DNA of 64,000 nt from Syntrophomonas sp. (GCA_016841875.1 JAENYG010000007.1:72475-136474), one strand, 5' to 3'; shown: positions 35,338 to 44,428, counted from the first letter of the stretch. Numbers and translations: made by a program. Notes: generated from the sequence alone by a model not told the origin.

Positions 35338-37098
35338 ATGAAAAGAACTCATAACGCTACTAGCCTGGATGTCAATGATATTGGAGTCGAGGTGGTATTA
35401 AATGGCTGGGTAGATAGCCGAAGAGATCATGGAGGACTTATTTTTATTGATTTACGCGATCGCTCTGGCATCATACAGGTAGTTTTTAGCCCCGAAGTAA
35501 ATGTAGAAGCTTTCCACCTGGCAGAACAGGTAAGAAGCGAATACGTAGTAGGCGTGCAGGGGAGGGTCAGCCATCGGCCGGCTGATACTGAAAACCCTAA
35601 CTTGAAGACGGGGAAGATCGAAATATACGTTGATAAAATGGAGATCATGAATTCTGCTAAGACTCCTCCATTCTATATCGAAGATGGCATAGAAGTGGAC
35701 GAAAACTTGCGTCTGAAATATCGCTACCTGGACTTGAGAAGAGGAGAAATGAGGGGAAACCTTATGCTCAGACACCGGGTAGTGAAAACCATGCGTGATT
35801 ATTTAGATGATAAGGGGTTTATTGAAGTAGAGACCCCCATTTTGACCAAGAGCAGTCCAGAAGGAGCGCGTGACTATCTGGTACCCAGTCGAGTTCATCA
35901 CGGGGAATTTTTTGCCCTGCCACAATCTCCTCAAATATTCAAGCAGCTCCTGATGGTTTCAGGCCTGGAGAAATATTTTCAGGTGGCCAGATGTTTTCGA
36001 GATGAAGACTTGCGGGCTGACCGGCAGCCGGAATTTACTCAGATGGATATAGAAATGTCTTTCGTAGATGAAGAGGATATAATCACCTTGATCGAAGAAA
36101 TGATGGTATTGATATTTGAACAGGGCATGAAAAGAGAGATTACCATTCCCTTTCCCCGCATATCATATGACGAAGCTATGAAAAAATATGGCAGTGATGC
36201 GCCCGACCTCCGATTCGGACTAGAAATAGTAGATTTGACAGAACTGCTGGCAGACGTAGAATTTAAAGTCTTTTCCAGTGCTATAAATGGTGGGGGAGCA
36301 GTGCGAGCCATCAATGCTAAAGGCTGCGCATCATTTAAACGCCGGGAGATCGACAGTCTGGGCAGCATGGCGGTAGAATATGGAGCCCGGGGTATGGCCT
36401 GGATCGTAGTGGCAGAAAACGAATTGAAATCTCCTATTACCAAATTTTTGAGCGAAACTCAGATAGAGCAGATTCTAGATACCTTATCAGCAGAACCAGG
36501 AGACCTTATTTTATTTGCAGCAGACAGCCATGAAGTAGTATCGCGGGTACTGGGAGTTCTTAGATTGGAACTGGCCAAAAGGCTGGAGCTAATCGATAAA
36601 AACGAGCTGAATTTCGTCTGGATCCATGATTTTCCTCTGTTCGAGTATGATAAGGACGAGGAACGTTATGTGGCAGTTCATCATATGTTTACCTCCCCCC
36701 GAGTATCTGACCTGGACCTTTTGGATAGCAATCCGGGTGCAGTTAAAGCACGTGCCTATGATTTAGTCTTGAACGGTACTGAAATTGGGGGTGGCAGCAT
36801 AAGAATACACAGAAGAGATTGGCAGGAGAAGATGTTTGCACTCCTGGGTATGTCCATGGAAGAAGCTCGGGATAAATTTGGATATATGCTGGACGCCTTT
36901 GAATATGGGACCCCTCCCCATGGGGGCATTGCCTTTGGAATTGACCGCCTGATAATGATTATGGGCGGCAGAAACAGTATCCGGGACGTAATAGCATTCC
37001 CCAAAACCCAGAGCGCTGCTTGTCCTTTAACGGATGCTCCCTCAACAGTCAGTGCCAAACAATTGAGGGAATTGGCTCTAAAAATACGGGATAAGTAG
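35338..37098 (+). CDS. aspS: Aspartyl-tRNA synthetase
   Basis: Bacterial-type AspRS of 586 residues. N-terminal OB anticodon domain (LNGWVDSRRDHGGLIFIDLRDRSGI), the catalytic core with FIEVETPILTKSSPEGARDYLVPSR and FQVARCFRDEDLRADRQPEFTQMD, the inserted GAD domain (about 280-420), and motif 3 GIAFGIDRLIMIMGG. RBS TAGGAGGATAAAG. Whether it is discriminating or also charges tRNA-Asn cannot be told here. Confidence 0.98.
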   Translation: MKRTHNATSLDVNDIGVEVVLNGWVDSRRDHGGLIFIDLRDRSGIIQVVFSPEVNVEAFHLAEQVRSEYVVGVQGRVSHRPADTENPNLKTGKIEIYVDKMEIMNSAKTPPFYIEDGIEVDENLRLKYRYLDLRRGEMRGNLMLRHRVVKTMRDYLDDKGFIEVETPILTKSSPEGARDYLVPSRVHHGEFFALPQSPQIFKQLLMVSGLEKYFQVARCFRDEDLRADRQPEFTQMDIEMSFVDEEDIITLIEEMMVLIFEQGMKREITIPFPRISYDEAMKKYGSDAPDLRFGLEIVDLTELLADVEFKVFSSAINGGGAVRAINAKGCASFKRREIDSLGSMAVEYGARGMAWIVVAENELKSPITKFLSETQIEQILDTLSAEPGDLILFAADSHEVVSRVLGVLRLELAKRLELIDKNELNFVWIHDFPLFEYDKDEERYVAVHHMFTSPRVSDLDLLDSNPGAVKARAYDLVLNGTEIGGGSIRIHRRDWQEKMFALLGMSMEEARDKFGYMLDAFEYGTPPHGGIAFGIDRLIMIMGGRNSIRDVIAFPKTQSAACPLTDAPSTVSAKQLRELALKIRDK

Positions 37099-37137
37099 TA
37101 TACCCAACTGCTGGATGATAATAACAGCCCAGCTTTC

Positions 37138-37166
37138 TTGCTGAAAAGACGATTCTGTGGTATATT
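37138..37166 (+). promoter_or_regulatory. Sigma-A-like promoter of the 6S RNA
   Basis: TTGCTG (37138-37143), 17-base spacer, TATATT (37161-37166). Start expected near 37173. Confidence 0.65.
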
Positions 37167-37172
37167 TTTGCT

Positions 37173-37372
37173 AACCAGAGGAATTGAAAGAGAATCCCTG
37201 CTGTGTGCGTGAGAAGCCGGTCAAGTTTTTCCAACACCAACACTTAGGGAGCCTGGACTCCGCGTAAGGCCTGTATGCCCTTTTTAGGGACACATCAAAT
37301 TATGCGGGAGGGCACCCACCTGCAATGCAGGTTAAACCCACGGCGACCACGGCTCGGTGGGGTGTTTTTTAT
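37173..37372 (+). ncRNA. ssrS: 6S RNA (SsrS/BsrA) candidate
   Basis: A 330-base gap between aspS and tcdA holds its own promoter, about 200 bases of G+C-richer, foldable sequence (for example CCTGCA/TGCAGG at 37319-37331) and a terminator (CCCAC...GTGGG then GTTTTTT at 37363-37368). In B. subtilis the 6S RNA bsrA lies between the same two genes. Length, position, promoter and terminator fit 6S RNA, which binds RNA polymerase. I did not verify the large central bubble base by base. Confidence 0.65.
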
Positions 37373-37375
37373 ATT

Positions 37376-37392
37376 AAGGGGACAGTCCCCTT
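37376..37392. repeat. GGGGAC palindrome
   Basis: AAGGGGAC, central A, GTCCCCTT: a 17-base palindrome sharing the GGGGAC core with the repeat at 22087 and the loop at 20544. Confidence 0.6.
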
Positions 37393-37428
37393 GTTTCCAG
37401 ATTAAAATAACGAGGTCAATAGAGGGTT

Positions 37429-38130
37429 ATGAACAGGAATGACAGCTATTTTCAAAGGACCCAGCTGCTGGTAGGAAAAGAAGGAATGGAGAAGCTGGAA
37501 CACTCTCGGATCACTGTCGTAGGAGTCGGCGGAGTAGGATCACATGCGGCAGAAGCATTATGCCGATGCGGTGTAGGAAGTATAACTATCATCGACCCTG
37601 ACCGAATCGAGGACAGCAACATCAATCGTCAGATCCCAGCCTTAAGTTCGACTATAGGCCGATATAAAACCGAGGTTATGGCTGAAAGAATGCAGCAAAT
37701 AAATCCTTCGCTCCAGATAAATCATTACCCTGGCTGTTATAATTCGGAAAATAGCACCATGATTGACAGGGAAACCTGCGATTATGTAATTGATGCCATA
37801 GACTCTCTAAAAGATAAAATACATTTGATAAAAACCTGCCTTGAACAAGAAATTCCCATTATTAGTTCCATGGGTACCGCTAATCGGGTTAACCCTCTGC
37901 TGCTTAAAATAGCAGATATAAAAGACACCAATATATGTCCGGTAGCTCGCAAAGTAAGGCATGAGCTCAGAGGATATGGTATACATGCAGGACTTACGGT
38001 AGTATACTCACAGGAAACTCCTTTGAGAAAAGGAGCCCAACTGGGAAGTATAGTATATGTGACAGCGACTGCAGGTTTACTTCTGGCTGCTTATGCAGTT
38101 AATAGTATTCTGGGCCTGGATAAGAGCTGA
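37429..38130 (+). CDS. tcdA: tRNA threonylcarbamoyladenosine dehydratase TcdA
   Basis: E1-like ATP-dependent enzyme that cyclises t6A37 to ct6A in tRNA, 233 residues. The N-terminus has YFQRTQLLVGKEGMEKL, then the nucleotide-binding VVGVGGVGSHAAEAL (about 27-41), IDPDRIEDSNINRQ (about 57) and SSMGTANRVNP. The position behind aspS matches yrvM (tcdA) of Bacillus. RBS AGAGGG. Confidence 0.93.
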   Translation: MNRNDSYFQRTQLLVGKEGMEKLEHSRITVVGVGGVGSHAAEALCRCGVGSITIIDPDRIEDSNINRQIPALSSTIGRYKTEVMAERMQQINPSLQINHYPGCYNSENSTMIDRETCDYVIDAIDSLKDKIHLIKTCLEQEIPIISSMGTANRVNPLLLKIADIKDTNICPVARKVRHELRGYGIHAGLTVVYSQETPLRKGAQLGSIVYVTATAGLLLAAYAVNSILGLDKS

Positions 38131-38152
38131 TCATATTGGAAGAGGATTAGGA

Positions 38153-38827
38153 ATGAGTGCCAATAAAGCTGCTGTTACTCAGATATATAGACTGCTCTTC
38201 AACCATTATGGACCCAGGGGCTGGTGGCCGGGAGAAAGCAGGCTGGAAATAATTGTAGGAGCCATATTAACTCAAGCCGTGGCGTGGAAAAATGTTGAAA
38301 AGGCCATACACAATCTGAAAATGGCGAAGGTATTAGCATTTCAGCCCTTGCTGGATATACCGGAAGAAAACCTGGCCGTTTTTATAAAACCGGCTCTGTA
38401 CCATCGGCAGAAAGCCAAAAAGATTAAAGCCATGATAAACTTTATTGAAAGCGAATATAACGGGGAACTTGATTTGATGTTTCAGGTTCCGCTGCCAGTT
38501 TTACGAGATAAGCTCATCAGCATATGGGGAATTGGCCCGGAGACCGCTGATTCGATTCTATTGTACGCAGGAGATAAACCAATATTTGTGGTGGATGCCT
38601 ATACTAAAAGAATTTTTAACCGACTGGGTATGGTCGATGAAAATATCACTTACCAGCAAATGCAGGATTTTATGCATGAGAATGTAGAAGCCAATACATA
38701 TATTTATAATGAATATCATGCACTCCTGGTAGCTCTGGGTGCAGACTGCTGCAGAAAAAAACGTGCAGATTGTCTATTATGCCCTATCATGAGCTTTTGC
38801 GAACAATCCCCCCATTTGCAGGAATAA
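38153..38827 (+). CDS. HhH-GPD family DNA glycosylase with 4Fe-4S cluster (endonuclease III-related)
   Basis: 224-residue base-excision protein. The helix-hairpin-helix reads [16 protein letters not shown] (about 125-140), and the conserved Asp follows in VVDAYTKR. The C-terminal cluster C-x6-C-x2-C-x5-C is visible ([17 protein letters not shown]). Where Nth has the catalytic Lys after GVGR, this protein has Glu (GPET), so it is probably a monofunctional glycosylase of the COG2231 type, perhaps for alkylated bases, not a Nth lyase. ATG 38153 follows AGAGGATTAGGA; an earlier in-frame start would overlap tcdA. Confidence 0.85.
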   Translation: MSANKAAVTQIYRLLFNHYGPRGWWPGESRLEIIVGAILTQAVAWKNVEKAIHNLKMAKVLAFQPLLDIPEENLAVFIKPALYHRQKAKKIKAMINFIESEYNGELDLMFQVPLPVLRDKLISIWGIGPETADSILLYAGDKPIFVVDAYTKRIFNRLGMVDENITYQQMQDFMHENVEANTYIYNEYHALLVALGADCCRKKRADCLLCPIMSFCEQSPHLQE

Positions 38828-38846
38828 GAAAACAGGAGGTAGAATA

Positions 38847-40148
38847 ATGACTTATTGGGATAAAGAAAAAGAATGTATGCCCAGGGAACAACTGCAAAAA
38901 TTGCAACTCAGGAGATTGCAGGAAACTGTATACCGAGCTTATGCATTTGTTCCGGCTTATAAAGAAAAAATGGATCAGGTAGGAGTTAAACCTGAGGATA
39001 TAAAGAGTATCGAGGACATTAATAAACTTCCTTTCACCACCAAACAAGATTTGAGAGATAATTATCCCTTTGGGCTGTTTGCCGTTCCTATGAGTGATGT
39101 AGTCAGGATACATTCATCATCTGGAACCACCGGCAAACCAACCGTGGTTGGATATACCAGCAAAGATATTGATACCTGGGCTGAGTTAATGGCCAGAGCG
39201 TTATATTGTGCAGGTGCAAGTAAACATTCAGTTGTTCAAGTTTCATACGGTTATGGTCTATTTACCGGGGGGCTGGGAGCACATTACGGGGCTGAAAGGG
39301 TAGGAGCTTCAGTTATACCTACTTCCGGGGGAAATACTCACAGACAGATCATGCTGATGCAGGATTTCGAGACCACTGAATTGATGTGCACTCCTTCATA
39401 TGCCCTTTTCATGTATGAAGTTATGCGGGAAATGGGGATTGACCCCTCTGATTTAAAATTAAGAGCTGGTATTTTTGGAGCAGAACCCTGGTCTGAGAAT
39501 ATGCGCCGGGAAATCGAAAATAAGCTGAAAATAGATGCCTATGATATATATGGTTTAAGTGAAATAATAGGCCCGGGGGTAGCAATTGAATGTAATAGAA
39601 AAGCCGGACTGCACATAGGTGAAGATCATTTTATCCCGGAAATCATTGATCCCGAGACCTGTGAAGTACTGTCAGAGGGTGAAGAAGGTGAACTGGTTTT
39701 AACTACCATCACTAAAGAAGCCCTTCCTATAATAAGGTACCGGACCCGGGATCTAACCACGCTAAATATGGAAAGATGTGAATGTGGAAGGACTCATGCC
39801 CGGATGGCAAAAGTACTGGGACGTTCTGACGACATGGTTATTATCCGCGGGGTTAATGTATTTCCATCCATGGTCGAAAGTGTGCTGCTGAATATACCAG
39901 GAGTAGAACCACATTACCTCTTGGTAGTTGACAGAAAGGGTAATCTGGATGAACTTGAAGTTCATGTGGAGGTATCAGAACAGGTATTCAGTGACGAAGT
40001 GCGAAAAATGGAGAGTCTGGGACTGCAGATAAGTAAAGAGCTGGAAAGCGCACTGGGTATAGCTGTTAGGGTGCGCCTGGTGGAACATAAAACAATTGAA
40101 CGAAGTGAGGGTAAAGCGAAAAGAGTAATCGATAAAAGGAATATTTAA
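38847..40148 (+). CDS. paaK: Phenylacetate-CoA ligase family AMP-forming enzyme
   Basis: 433-residue adenylate-forming acyl-CoA ligase. Seen: [15 protein letters not shown] (about 91-105, the ATP loop), [10 protein letters not shown] (about 235), YRTRDLT (about 299) and [17 protein letters not shown] (about 330). Members of this family activate phenylacetate and related aryl acids, including indole-3-acetate in anaerobes. It is paired with an ACT-domain protein 13 bases downstream, a recurrent arrangement, and could recycle CoA thioesters of amino-acid fermentation products. Confidence 0.9.
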   Translation: MTYWDKEKECMPREQLQKLQLRRLQETVYRAYAFVPAYKEKMDQVGVKPEDIKSIEDINKLPFTTKQDLRDNYPFGLFAVPMSDVVRIHSSSGTTGKPTVVGYTSKDIDTWAELMARALYCAGASKHSVVQVSYGYGLFTGGLGAHYGAERVGASVIPTSGGNTHRQIMLMQDFETTELMCTPSYALFMYEVMREMGIDPSDLKLRAGIFGAEPWSENMRREIENKLKIDAYDIYGLSEIIGPGVAIECNRKAGLHIGEDHFIPEIIDPETCEVLSEGEEGELVLTTITKEALPIIRYRTRDLTTLNMERCECGRTHARMAKVLGRSDDMVIIRGVNVFPSMVESVLLNIPGVEPHYLLVVDRKGNLDELEVHVEVSEQVFSDEVRKMESLGLQISKELESALGIAVRVRLVEHKTIERSEGKAKRVIDKRNI

Positions 40149-40161
40149 AGGAGGTATAGTT

Positions 40162-40590
40162 ATGGCAAAACAGATATCTGTATTCCTGGAAAACAAAGTG
40201 GGACGACTGGCTCATGTAACCAGGGTGTTAGGTGAAGCGGGAATCAACATCCGGGCTTTATCTATAGCCGATACGTCAGATTTTGGAATTTTAAGGCTGA
40301 TTGTCAGTGACCCAGCCAAAGCTTATCAAGTTTTGAAGGATGCCAGGTTTACTGTGAGTGAGACCGAAGTAATAGCAGTACAAGTACCTGATTCACCTGG
40401 AGGACTGGCTTCAGTTCTTGAGCAGATGACGGAACAGGAGCTGAGTATCGAATACCTTTATGCTTTTCTGGGAACCAGAGGGGATGATGCCCTGGTTATT
40501 TTTAAAGTTGAAGATATAAGCAGAGCCAGAAAAATATTTAACGAAAAAGGAATAAAATTTCTGGATGAGAACACTCTATATAAACTGTAG
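40162..40590 (+). CDS. Tandem ACT-domain protein
   Basis: 142-residue protein of two ACT domains (about 3-68 and 72-140), beginning KQISVFLENKVGRLAHVTRVLGEAGINIRAL. ACT modules bind amino acids. It has no catalytic part, so it probably senses an amino acid or aryl compound and controls the paaK-type ligase. RBS AAAGGAGG. A terminator follows. Confidence 0.9.
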   Translation: MAKQISVFLENKVGRLAHVTRVLGEAGINIRALSIADTSDFGILRLIVSDPAKAYQVLKDARFTVSETEVIAVQVPDSPGGLASVLEQMTEQELSIEYLYAFLGTRGDDALVIFKVEDISRARKIFNEKGIKFLDENTLYKL

Positions 40591-40628
40591 CCATTATCTC
40601 TATCGCAATAGTGGGTATAAGAAATATG

Positions 40629-40668
40629 AAGGTAGTAAGCGCTTTATCGCTCTACCTTTTATTTTTTA
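40629..40668 (+). terminator. Terminator of the paaK-ACT operon
   Basis: AAGGTAG / CTACCTT outer stem with an inner AGCG/CGCT, followed by TTTTATTTTTTA. Confidence 0.8.
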
Positions 40669-40778
40669 TATAACTTAAAAAATTGAATGTTGATAAGGTG
40701 GTTTATGAAGCAATCGTCCTATGTAAATGAGGAAGCGTAAAAGGCAGCTTCATTATTGAGCAGCCTGACCCCGAATTT

Positions 40779-40808
40779 TTGTCAACTACCTGAATCAAAT
40801 AATATAAT
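40779..40808 (+). promoter_or_regulatory. Sigma-A-like promoter upstream of the structured leader
   Basis: TTGTCA (40779-40784), 18-base spacer, perfect TATAAT (40803-40808), with a second TATAAT overlapping at 40808-40813. A transcript would start near 40816-40820. Confidence 0.6.
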
Positions 40809-40815
40809 ATAATAA

Positions 40816-41150
40816 AATTTCGATATTAGGTGATTCCACTGCAAAATTCGTGATATGTGGTTGGCAGGCATAAATATTCCGCTTTAACATACTCTGACTG
40901 GGCAGTGCCAGCTCTGAGTTGACGGAGAGAGGGATACCGATTCGATTCTCATCCGTGCTCAGTGGATTCCTCGCCCCATCCATGGGGATAATAGCCTGGT
41001 GCCATCTTTTGCGGCACTGGATGGCAAAGCATCCAGAGTAATATAGAAGTGCCCTGGAGGTTGATCATGTGCCATGTTGTATCGATAACTCATTAATATT
41101 TATGTATACCGATCAGATAACTTAACTTGTGGGAATTAAGGTGGATATAA
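40816..41150 (+). ncRNA. Unassigned structured RNA leader upstream of the PHP gene
   Basis: No protein gene is convincing here. Five hairpins follow one another: CTGG/CCAG (40898-40911); CTGAG, ACGGA, GAGA with TCTC, TCCGT, CTCAG (40914-40962, 14 pairs); CCCCAT/ATGGGG (40974-40987); GTGCC/GGCAC (40999-41017); CTGGATG/CATCCAG with loop GCAAAG (41017-41036). The density is far above background. It may be a riboswitch-type leader of the PHP gene or a separate small RNA; I could match no known class. Confidence 0.45.
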
Positions 41151-42194
41151 ATGTACGAATACGCTGGTAATATGCACATACACTCATCATATTCAGATGG
41201 TTCTCTGGAAATAATGGATATTGCTGCAAAGGCTTCCAGGGCCGGATTAAATTTCATTATTATTACGGATCACTATACCCTGAACGGTTTGTATGATGCC
41301 AAAGAAGGTTATCAACAGAATGTGCTGGTCCTGATAGGGATGGAAGCAAACGAAACCAAGAACCATTATCTCTGCCTGGATATCGATAAAGAAGTGAAAA
41401 ACAACAACGAGAATCCCCAGGTGGTTATTGATGAGGTGAACATGCAGCACGGGATAGGAATTATCGCACATCCATTTGAAAAGGGATCCCCTTTGTTTGC
41501 AGACGGAATTAATTTTCCGTGGACCGACTGGAATGTACATAGTTTTCAGGGGATTGAAATATGGAACTTCACCTCACAGTGGAAAGATCATGTCACCAGC
41601 ACCCTCAAAGGGGTGTTCTTGATTTTTTATCCCCATGCAGCCCTTCCAGGCCCTTGCCCTCAAGCTTTAGCTAAACTAGATGAGTATCAATGTCGGGGAG
41701 AAAAAATCATTGCTACCGGTGGGTCTGATGCCCATGGGTATTCAATGAAACTGGGGATGTTTCATTTGCAGGTGTCCCCTTATGAGACTTCATTCAAGTG
41801 TATCAATGTACATGTTTTAACGGAACTGCCTCTGACCGGGGAAGTTAAAGCAGACCGAGAGATGTTGTATGCGGCGATAAGAAAAGGGGCTTTTTGGATA
41901 GGTTATGATTACTTCATTGACAGCAGAGGATTCAGATTTTCTATTCAAGACAATGATAAGAGCTGGCAGATGGGAGATACCGTACCATTAAGCAGACATC
42001 TGAAGGCTCAGGTAGTAACGACTGCCCCAGCTAGAGTAAAAATGATAAAAAATGGAAAAGAATGGCAGGTGAGTTCTGGAAAGAGTCATATATTCTCTAA
42101 TATTGACCCGGGGGTATACCGGATTGAAGTATACCACCGTTATTTACTAGGATATCGTCCCTGGATATTTTCCAATTCAATATGGGTAGAGTAA
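41151..42194 (+). CDS. PHP-domain metal-dependent phosphoesterase
   Basis: 347-residue protein. PHP motifs: MHIHSSYSDGSLE (about 8-20), IITDHYTLNG (about 38), IIAHPFEKGSP (about 104) and GGSDAHG (about 191), which bind two or three metals for phosphoester hydrolysis. The last 80 residues form a beta-rich domain (LKAQVVTTAPARVKMIKNG). Relatives include nucleoside 3',5'-bisphosphate phosphatases and histidinol-phosphatase-like enzymes; substrate not deducible. Single gene behind a long structured leader, with its own terminator. Confidence 0.8.
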   Translation: MYEYAGNMHIHSSYSDGSLEIMDIAAKASRAGLNFIIITDHYTLNGLYDAKEGYQQNVLVLIGMEANETKNHYLCLDIDKEVKNNNENPQVVIDEVNMQHGIGIIAHPFEKGSPLFADGINFPWTDWNVHSFQGIEIWNFTSQWKDHVTSTLKGVFLIFYPHAALPGPCPQALAKLDEYQCRGEKIIATGGSDAHGYSMKLGMFHLQVSPYETSFKCINVHVLTELPLTGEVKADREMLYAAIRKGAFWIGYDYFIDSRGFRFSIQDNDKSWQMGDTVPLSRHLKAQVVTTAPARVKMIKNGKEWQVSSGKSHIFSNIDPGVYRIEVYHRYLLGYRPWIFSNSIWVE

Positions 42195-42262
42195 CCCTTT
42201 AGTGCCATTCCTTCTTGTTCTTGTCATCCTTCCCCCTGAGAAAATTCATTTATTCCTGCTCT

Positions 42263-42287
42263 AGTCCTTAAATTTATAGGACTTTTA
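42263..42287 (+). terminator. Terminator of the PHP gene
   Basis: AGTCCT / AGGACT with a nine-base A/T loop, then TTTTA. It isolates the PHP gene from the dcw cluster. The remainder up to 42436 shows no gene. Confidence 0.7.
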
Positions 42288-42436
42288 TACAATTTTTCTA
42301 TAGGCCAATAAAATATGATCGTGACAATAAGGCGGTTAAATCGCGATATTATGGGTTTTGTATTAAATGCCAGGCTGATTATGTCTGAATTTTGTTGTTT
42401 GTTACTATGTTCACAAAGAAGGGGATTATAAAACTA

Positions 42437-42472
42437 AAGTAGAATAGAGTGGAGTAAAGTGGTTCATAGTGG
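42437..42472 (+). promoter_or_regulatory. MraZ-box direct repeats upstream of mraZ
   Basis: AGTGG occurs at 42448, 42458 and 42468, exactly ten bases apart, with a weaker AGTAG at 42438. Tandem GTGG/TGGG-type repeats with a ten-base period are the known binding site through which MraZ represses its own dcw operon. The last repeat ends 39 bases before the mraZ start codon. Confidence 0.8.
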
Positions 42473-42511
42473 ATGATAATCCCTAAGAATAAACGAGAAA
42501 GGACAAGGCTT

Positions 42512-42943
42512 ATGTTTCTGGGAGAGTATCAGCATGCGCTTGATATTAAAGGCCGCATCACAATTCCAGCCAGATTTCGTGAACTGTTAGGTGAACGATT
42601 TGTAGCGACTAAAGGGCTGGATAATTGTATCTTCCTTTATCCCCAGGATGAGTGGAAGGTTATAGAAGAAAAACTACATGCTCTTCCATTAACCAGAGCA
42701 GATGTCAGATCCTATGTACGCTTTTTTTTCTCAGGGGCTTCGGAACTTGAACTAGACAAACAGGGCAGAACCGTATTAAGCGTTAATCTCAGGAATTATG
42801 CCGGGATAGATAAAGATGTAACAGTTATCGGGGTGGGAGCAAGAATTGAGATTTGGTCCACGGATAAGTGGGAAAGCTATAACGAAATTGCTGAAGCATC
42901 ATATGAAGAAATAGCAGAGAAAATGGTAGATCTCGGCATATAG
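42512..42943 (+). CDS. mraZ: Transcriptional regulator MraZ
   Basis: 143-residue DNA-binding regulator of the dcw cluster, made of two swapped-hairpin MraZ domains: MFLGEYQHALDIKGRITIPA at the start and LELDKQGRTVLSVNLR (about 76-91). ATG 42512 follows AAAGGACAAGG and gives the standard MFLGEY start; an in-frame ATG at 42473 would add 13 residues inside the operator and is rejected. rsmH follows after ten bases. Confidence 0.96.
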   Translation: MFLGEYQHALDIKGRITIPARFRELLGERFVATKGLDNCIFLYPQDEWKVIEEKLHALPLTRADVRSYVRFFFSGASELELDKQGRTVLSVNLRNYAGIDKDVTVIGVGARIEIWSTDKWESYNEIAEASYEEIAEKMVDLGI

Positions 42944-42953
42944 GAGTGTATTT

Positions 42954-43877
42954 ATGGCACATCAACCGGTTTTGCTCCAGGAAACTATCGACTATATACT
43001 TGGTGACCCAAATGGATTATATATTGACTGTACTCTGGGAGGAGGCGGACATTTACAGGAATTAATGGTCCGTTTAGGTGAGAAGGCCAGAGTCATAGCT
43101 ATAGATAAGGACATAAATATTTTAAGGCAAACCAGCCAGCAGCTGGCTGATGATAGAATAAGATTTGTCCATGCTGACTTCAGAGACTTGAAACAGGTCC
43201 TGAATCAAGATGAATCTGGTAATGTGGATGGAATAATAATAGATCTGGGTGTTTCCTCATTTCAACTGGATACCCCGGAGAGGGGTTTTAGCTTTCATTC
43301 TGATGCAGACCTGGATATGAGGATGGATACCAGCCAGAAATTAAAAGCCTGGGACATTATTAATACTTATTCAGAAGCTGAACTGGCGAATATTATTTTT
43401 AAATATGGCGAAGAACGATATGGCAGGAAAATATCCCGGGCTATTGTTCAGGAAAGGGATAAAAAAAATATTGATACCACCCTGGAACTGGCAGAAATTA
43501 TAAAGAACGCGGTGCCGGCTAAATATAGGAGAGAAAAGCACCCTGCCCGCAAGACTTTTCAAGCTGTAAGAATCGCAGTAAATGATGAATTGGGAGCAAT
43601 AGAAAGGGTACTGCCTCAGGCTTTAGAGGTCTTGAAATCAGGAGGCAAAGTAGGCATAATTACCTTTCACTCCCTGGAAGATCGGATAGTCAAAAGGTTT
43701 TTTAATGAAAAGAGCAGGAACTGCGTATGCCCTCCCCAGTTGCCAGTATGTACATGCGGCGGACAGCGGGCAGAAATTAAACTTATAAAACGTAAACCTG
43801 TAATGCCTAATGAAGACGAATGCTTGATCAACCGTCGGGCTAGAAGCGCTAAGCTTAGGATTGCCCAGAAAATATAG
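42954..43877 (+). CDS. rsmH: 16S rRNA (cytosine1402-N4)-methyltransferase
   Basis: RsmH/MraW, 307 residues: AdoMet-dependent N4 methylation of C1402 in the ribosomal P site. Seen: HQPVLLQETIDYI start, YIDCTLGGGGHLQELM (motif I, about 23-38), DGIIIDLGVSSFQLDTPERGFSF (about 97-119), KTFQAVRIAVNDELGAIE and HSLEDRIVKRFF. C-terminal RARSAKLRIA ends the protein as usual. Second gene of the dcw operon. Confidence 0.98.
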   Translation: MAHQPVLLQETIDYILGDPNGLYIDCTLGGGGHLQELMVRLGEKARVIAIDKDINILRQTSQQLADDRIRFVHADFRDLKQVLNQDESGNVDGIIIDLGVSSFQLDTPERGFSFHSDADLDMRMDTSQKLKAWDIINTYSEAELANIIFKYGEERYGRKISRAIVQERDKKNIDTTLELAEIIKNAVPAKYRREKHPARKTFQAVRIAVNDELGAIERVLPQALEVLKSGGKVGIITFHSLEDRIVKRFFNEKSRNCVCPPQLPVCTCGGQRAEIKLIKRKPVMPNEDECLINRRARSAKLRIAQKI

Positions 43878-43904
43878 TTCTAGATTGAAGGAGGACAGAA
43901 TAAT

Positions 43905-44405
43905 ATGGTACAGGTGGGCTACAACTATGCACCACAATGGGAAGAGGAACCAGCGGTGGTGTCACCTAGACCCGGTAGAATGGTGAAAAAGGTTACCAAA
44001 AGAAAAGTGAATACCCGGAAAAAACTGCTGGGTAAAATAGGAATGGCATTATTTCTATATGGATTATTTCTGGTCTTTCTGTGTATCAAATCTGCAACGC
44101 TTGGCTATCAGATAGTGCAATTAGAACAGGACATTAGTGATCTGCAAACCGCTAATGAAAGAATAGAATACCAGATAGCTCAGATGACTTCCCTGCAGAG
44201 AATAGAAGAAGTAGCCCAAAATGAGCTGAACATGTGTAAACCAGATACTAATATTAATGTGGCAGTTTTAAACACCGATAATTCATCCTCACAGCATAAT
44301 TCGAATACAGCCTCAATATCCGAAGAAATGGCTAGTGCAGATGTTAATGGAAGTTCTCTGGAAAAATTATATGCCAGCTTAATGCAGCTCGCTGATAATA
44401 ACTAA
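43905..44405 (+). CDS. ftsL: Cell division protein FtsL
   Basis: 166-residue bitopic protein: basic cytoplasmic N-terminus, one transmembrane helix (about 46-66, IGMALFLYGLFLVFLCI), then a leucine-zipper-like coiled coil (about 67-105, QLEQDISDLQTANERIEYQIA) outside the membrane. A low-complexity Asn/Ser tail follows. It is recognised mainly by position between rsmH and the PBP gene and by topology. It bridges FtsQ/DivIC with the septal PBP-SEDS synthase. RBS AAGGAGGAC. Confidence 0.85.
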   Translation: MVQVGYNYAPQWEEEPAVVSPRPGRMVKKVTKRKVNTRKKLLGKIGMALFLYGLFLVFLCIKSATLGYQIVQLEQDISDLQTANERIEYQIAQMTSLQRIEEVAQNELNMCKPDTNINVAVLNTDNSSSQHNSNTASISEEMASADVNGSSLEKLYASLMQLADNN

Positions 44406-44428
44406 TAATAAAATGGGGTGCCGGAAAA

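Noticed and set aside
40795-40983. 62-codon minus-strand frame in the PHP leader
   Set aside because: No ribosome binding site; it lies across strong hairpins and a plus-strand promoter.
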